Origin: a virus
Strand: one strand, 5' to 3'
IMG/VR virus record: IMGVR_UViG_3300046532_001066
Span: 1-22,023 of that record
Length of the DNA stretch: 22,023 nt
Part shown: positions 20,911 through 22,023 of the stretch, one piece after another
Position numbering within the stretch: the first letter of the stretch is position 1
Layout: every line of letters begins with the position of its first letter
Notes under the pieces: generated by a model
What the model was told of the DNA's origin: nothing
Databases searched by the model: none
The model's input: the letters and a program-made list of their open reading frames with translations, nothing else
Position numbers and translations under genes: made by a program

Positions 20911-22023
20911 ATGAAAATTGATCAATTTAAATCAATAGAACATAGAGTTCTTAGAGAAAACTATTTTAAGAAGAGCAATGCTTTACTAGAAAGTGTTTGT
21001 TCTGATTTAACACCGGATCAACGACGCATAGTTGAAGGCATCTATAATGATGCCCGACCAGTAATTGAAGCCGCATTAACAGCAGATCAAATTACTGGAT
21101 TATTTAAAGGTGTTGAAACAACCGCTAACGCCAGCGGAACGAACAGAACAGCATTAGGTAAAGGTAAAGATGTTGTTGATGCCGGAAATAAAATGCTTGG
21201 TGATGCCGCTAAATGGTTGCAGGATACTGCACCAGTTCAAGCGTTTGATCAAAAATTTGAAACGATTAAAAAGGATCTACGTAGTAAACTAGGCCAAACA
21301 ACCGCAGGCAAGAAGGTTATTACCTCAATTGAAGCACTTGGTACGTATGCTAAAGAAAACCCTGCTAAAACAGCATTTGCAATTGGTATTTTAACTGCCG
21401 TTGCCGCACTTGCAACTGGCCCACTTGGTGGCGCTATTGCTGGTCAAGTTTTACGTGGTGCTAATGAATTAGTTAAAGGCGAAAAGCTATCAACAGCAAT
21501 TGGTAAAGGCTTGAAAGCGGCCGCACTTGGTTATCTTGCAGGTCAATCCTTTAAGATGATTAGTGATGAAGTTATTAGTAATATTGAATCTGCTGGAATG
21601 GCAGATATTGACAACCTGGAAGCATCAATGGCTGACGCTAACTTTAGTGATGCTATGTCAGATGTTAATGCTGATTTTGGTAACGATGCAGTTGACCAAC
21701 TTATAAACGATGGTAAAATATATACAGGACAAGGCAGTATCAACGGATTTAACTATGATTACAATGTTACTATGATGCCCGATGAGCTAGACAAATTTAG
21801 AGAATTGAGCGCCGCAGTTAGATCATCTGGTAAAGACTTTAGCCCAGAATGGTATACAGCGTCAGCTAAGTATCACGACTATATGACACAGCTACAGAAT
21901 AATCCTGCACAAGGACAAAGAAGTGCAATACTTAGTGCATTCAAGGCCGCATCTGCTCAAAAAGATAACTTCTCAATTGATCAATTAGATCAGATAATTG
22001 GTGAATTGGACAACTTAACTGAT
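20911..22023 (+). CDS. Large probable structural protein, 3' end outside window
   Basis: An open frame of 371 codons with no stop, running off the right edge. ATG 20911 directly follows the previous TAA, with AGGGATG (20897-20903) as the likely SD. The N-terminus (about 1-120) is helical and charged. Residues ~146-200 are Gly/Ala-rich and hydrophobic (FAIGILTAVAALATGPLGGAI, then AIGKGLKAAALGYLAGQ), with a glycine-zipper look that could insert in or cross a membrane. The region after that is acidic and helical. Such proteins can be virion proteins ejected with DNA or internal head proteins; I cannot identify the family. It is not a shadow frame: codon use and protein composition are regular throughout. 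Confidence 0.8.
   Translation, partial: MKIDQFKSIEHRVLRENYFKKSNALLESVCSDLTPDQRRIVEGIYNDARPVIEAALTADQITGLFKGVETTANASGTNRTALGKGKDVVDAGNKMLGDAAKWLQDTAPVQAFDQKFETIKKDLRSKLGQTTAGKKVITSIEALGTYAKENPAKTAFAIGILTAVAALATGPLGGAIAGQVLRGANELVKGEKLSTAIGKGLKAAALGYLAGQSFKMISDEVISNIESAGMADIDNLEASMADANFSDAMSDVNADFGNDAVDQLINDGKIYTGQGSINGFNYDYNVTMMPDELDKFRELSAAVRSSGKDFSPEWYTASAKYHDYMTQLQNNPAQGQRSAILSAFKAASAQKDNFSIDQLDQIIGELDNLTD

Noticed and set aside
1-22023. tRNA genes, CRISPR array, integrase, transposase or introns
   Set aside because: None seen by eye on either strand; a tRNAscan-SE run would settle tRNAs.

Overview
The window looks like part of a large marine T4-like myovirus genome (Straboviridae/Kyanoviridae-type, probably infecting an AT-rich marine bacterium). 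Three T4 core replication and recombination proteins are recognisable: the C-terminus of helicase UvsW (2-217), primase gp61 (14376-15386) and replicative helicase gp41 (17112-18497). A divergent clamp-loader small subunit, gp62-like, is also likely (8355-8828). Genes are tightly packed, nearly all on the + strand, with stop/start overlaps (ATGA, TAATG). At least one exact T4-type late promoter (TATAAATA) is present, together with host-type sigma70 early promoters. The sequence is AT-rich. I saw no tRNA, rRNA, CRISPR array, integrase or insertion sequence. No stretch longer than about 65 bases lacks a gene. The host cannot be named from this window.

Layout. (A) 2-217: end of uvsW. (B) 214-8126: a long island of small-molecule and glycan-type enzymes. 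It holds an APS-kinase-like P-loop kinase, an HxGH nucleotidyltransferase, a TylCIII-type C-methyltransferase, a DUF6165 plus glycosyltransferase-like fusion, three SGNH-like proteins, a PRMT-like methyltransferase, a cupin and a PIG-L/LmbE deacetylase. Together they suggest that an activated sugar or similar group is made and then methylated, deacetylated or de-esterified, to decorate a phage or host surface. That pathway is inference. (C) 8086-9495: conserved phage proteins, including the gp62-like protein and a zinc-finger protein. (D) 9523-11093: PRPP synthetase, then a 204-residue protein that looks like a miniature DnaE (family C polymerase) palm. (E) 11037-11914: the only minus-strand gene, convergent with and overlapping the mini-DnaE gene, and a + strand late gene behind a TATAAATA promoter. 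(F) 11978-14327: a heme-oxygenase-like DUF3050 protein next to a B12-binding-type radical SAM enzyme. (G) 14340-19522: primase behind a consensus sigma70 promoter, a fourth SGNH-like protein, a small membrane protein, an unknown protein, helicase gp41 and a second radical SAM enzyme with SPASM-like cysteines. (H) 19571-22023: a probable structural or late block with a TTG-start small protein, a Pro/Gly/Asp-rich protein with two calcium-loop repeats, and a long protein that runs off the window.

The strongest candidates for something undescribed are the mini-DnaE protein, the PRMT-like methyltransferase, the DUF3050/radical SAM pair, and the 16-bp direct repeat that brackets one SGNH gene exactly at its translation-coupling junctions.
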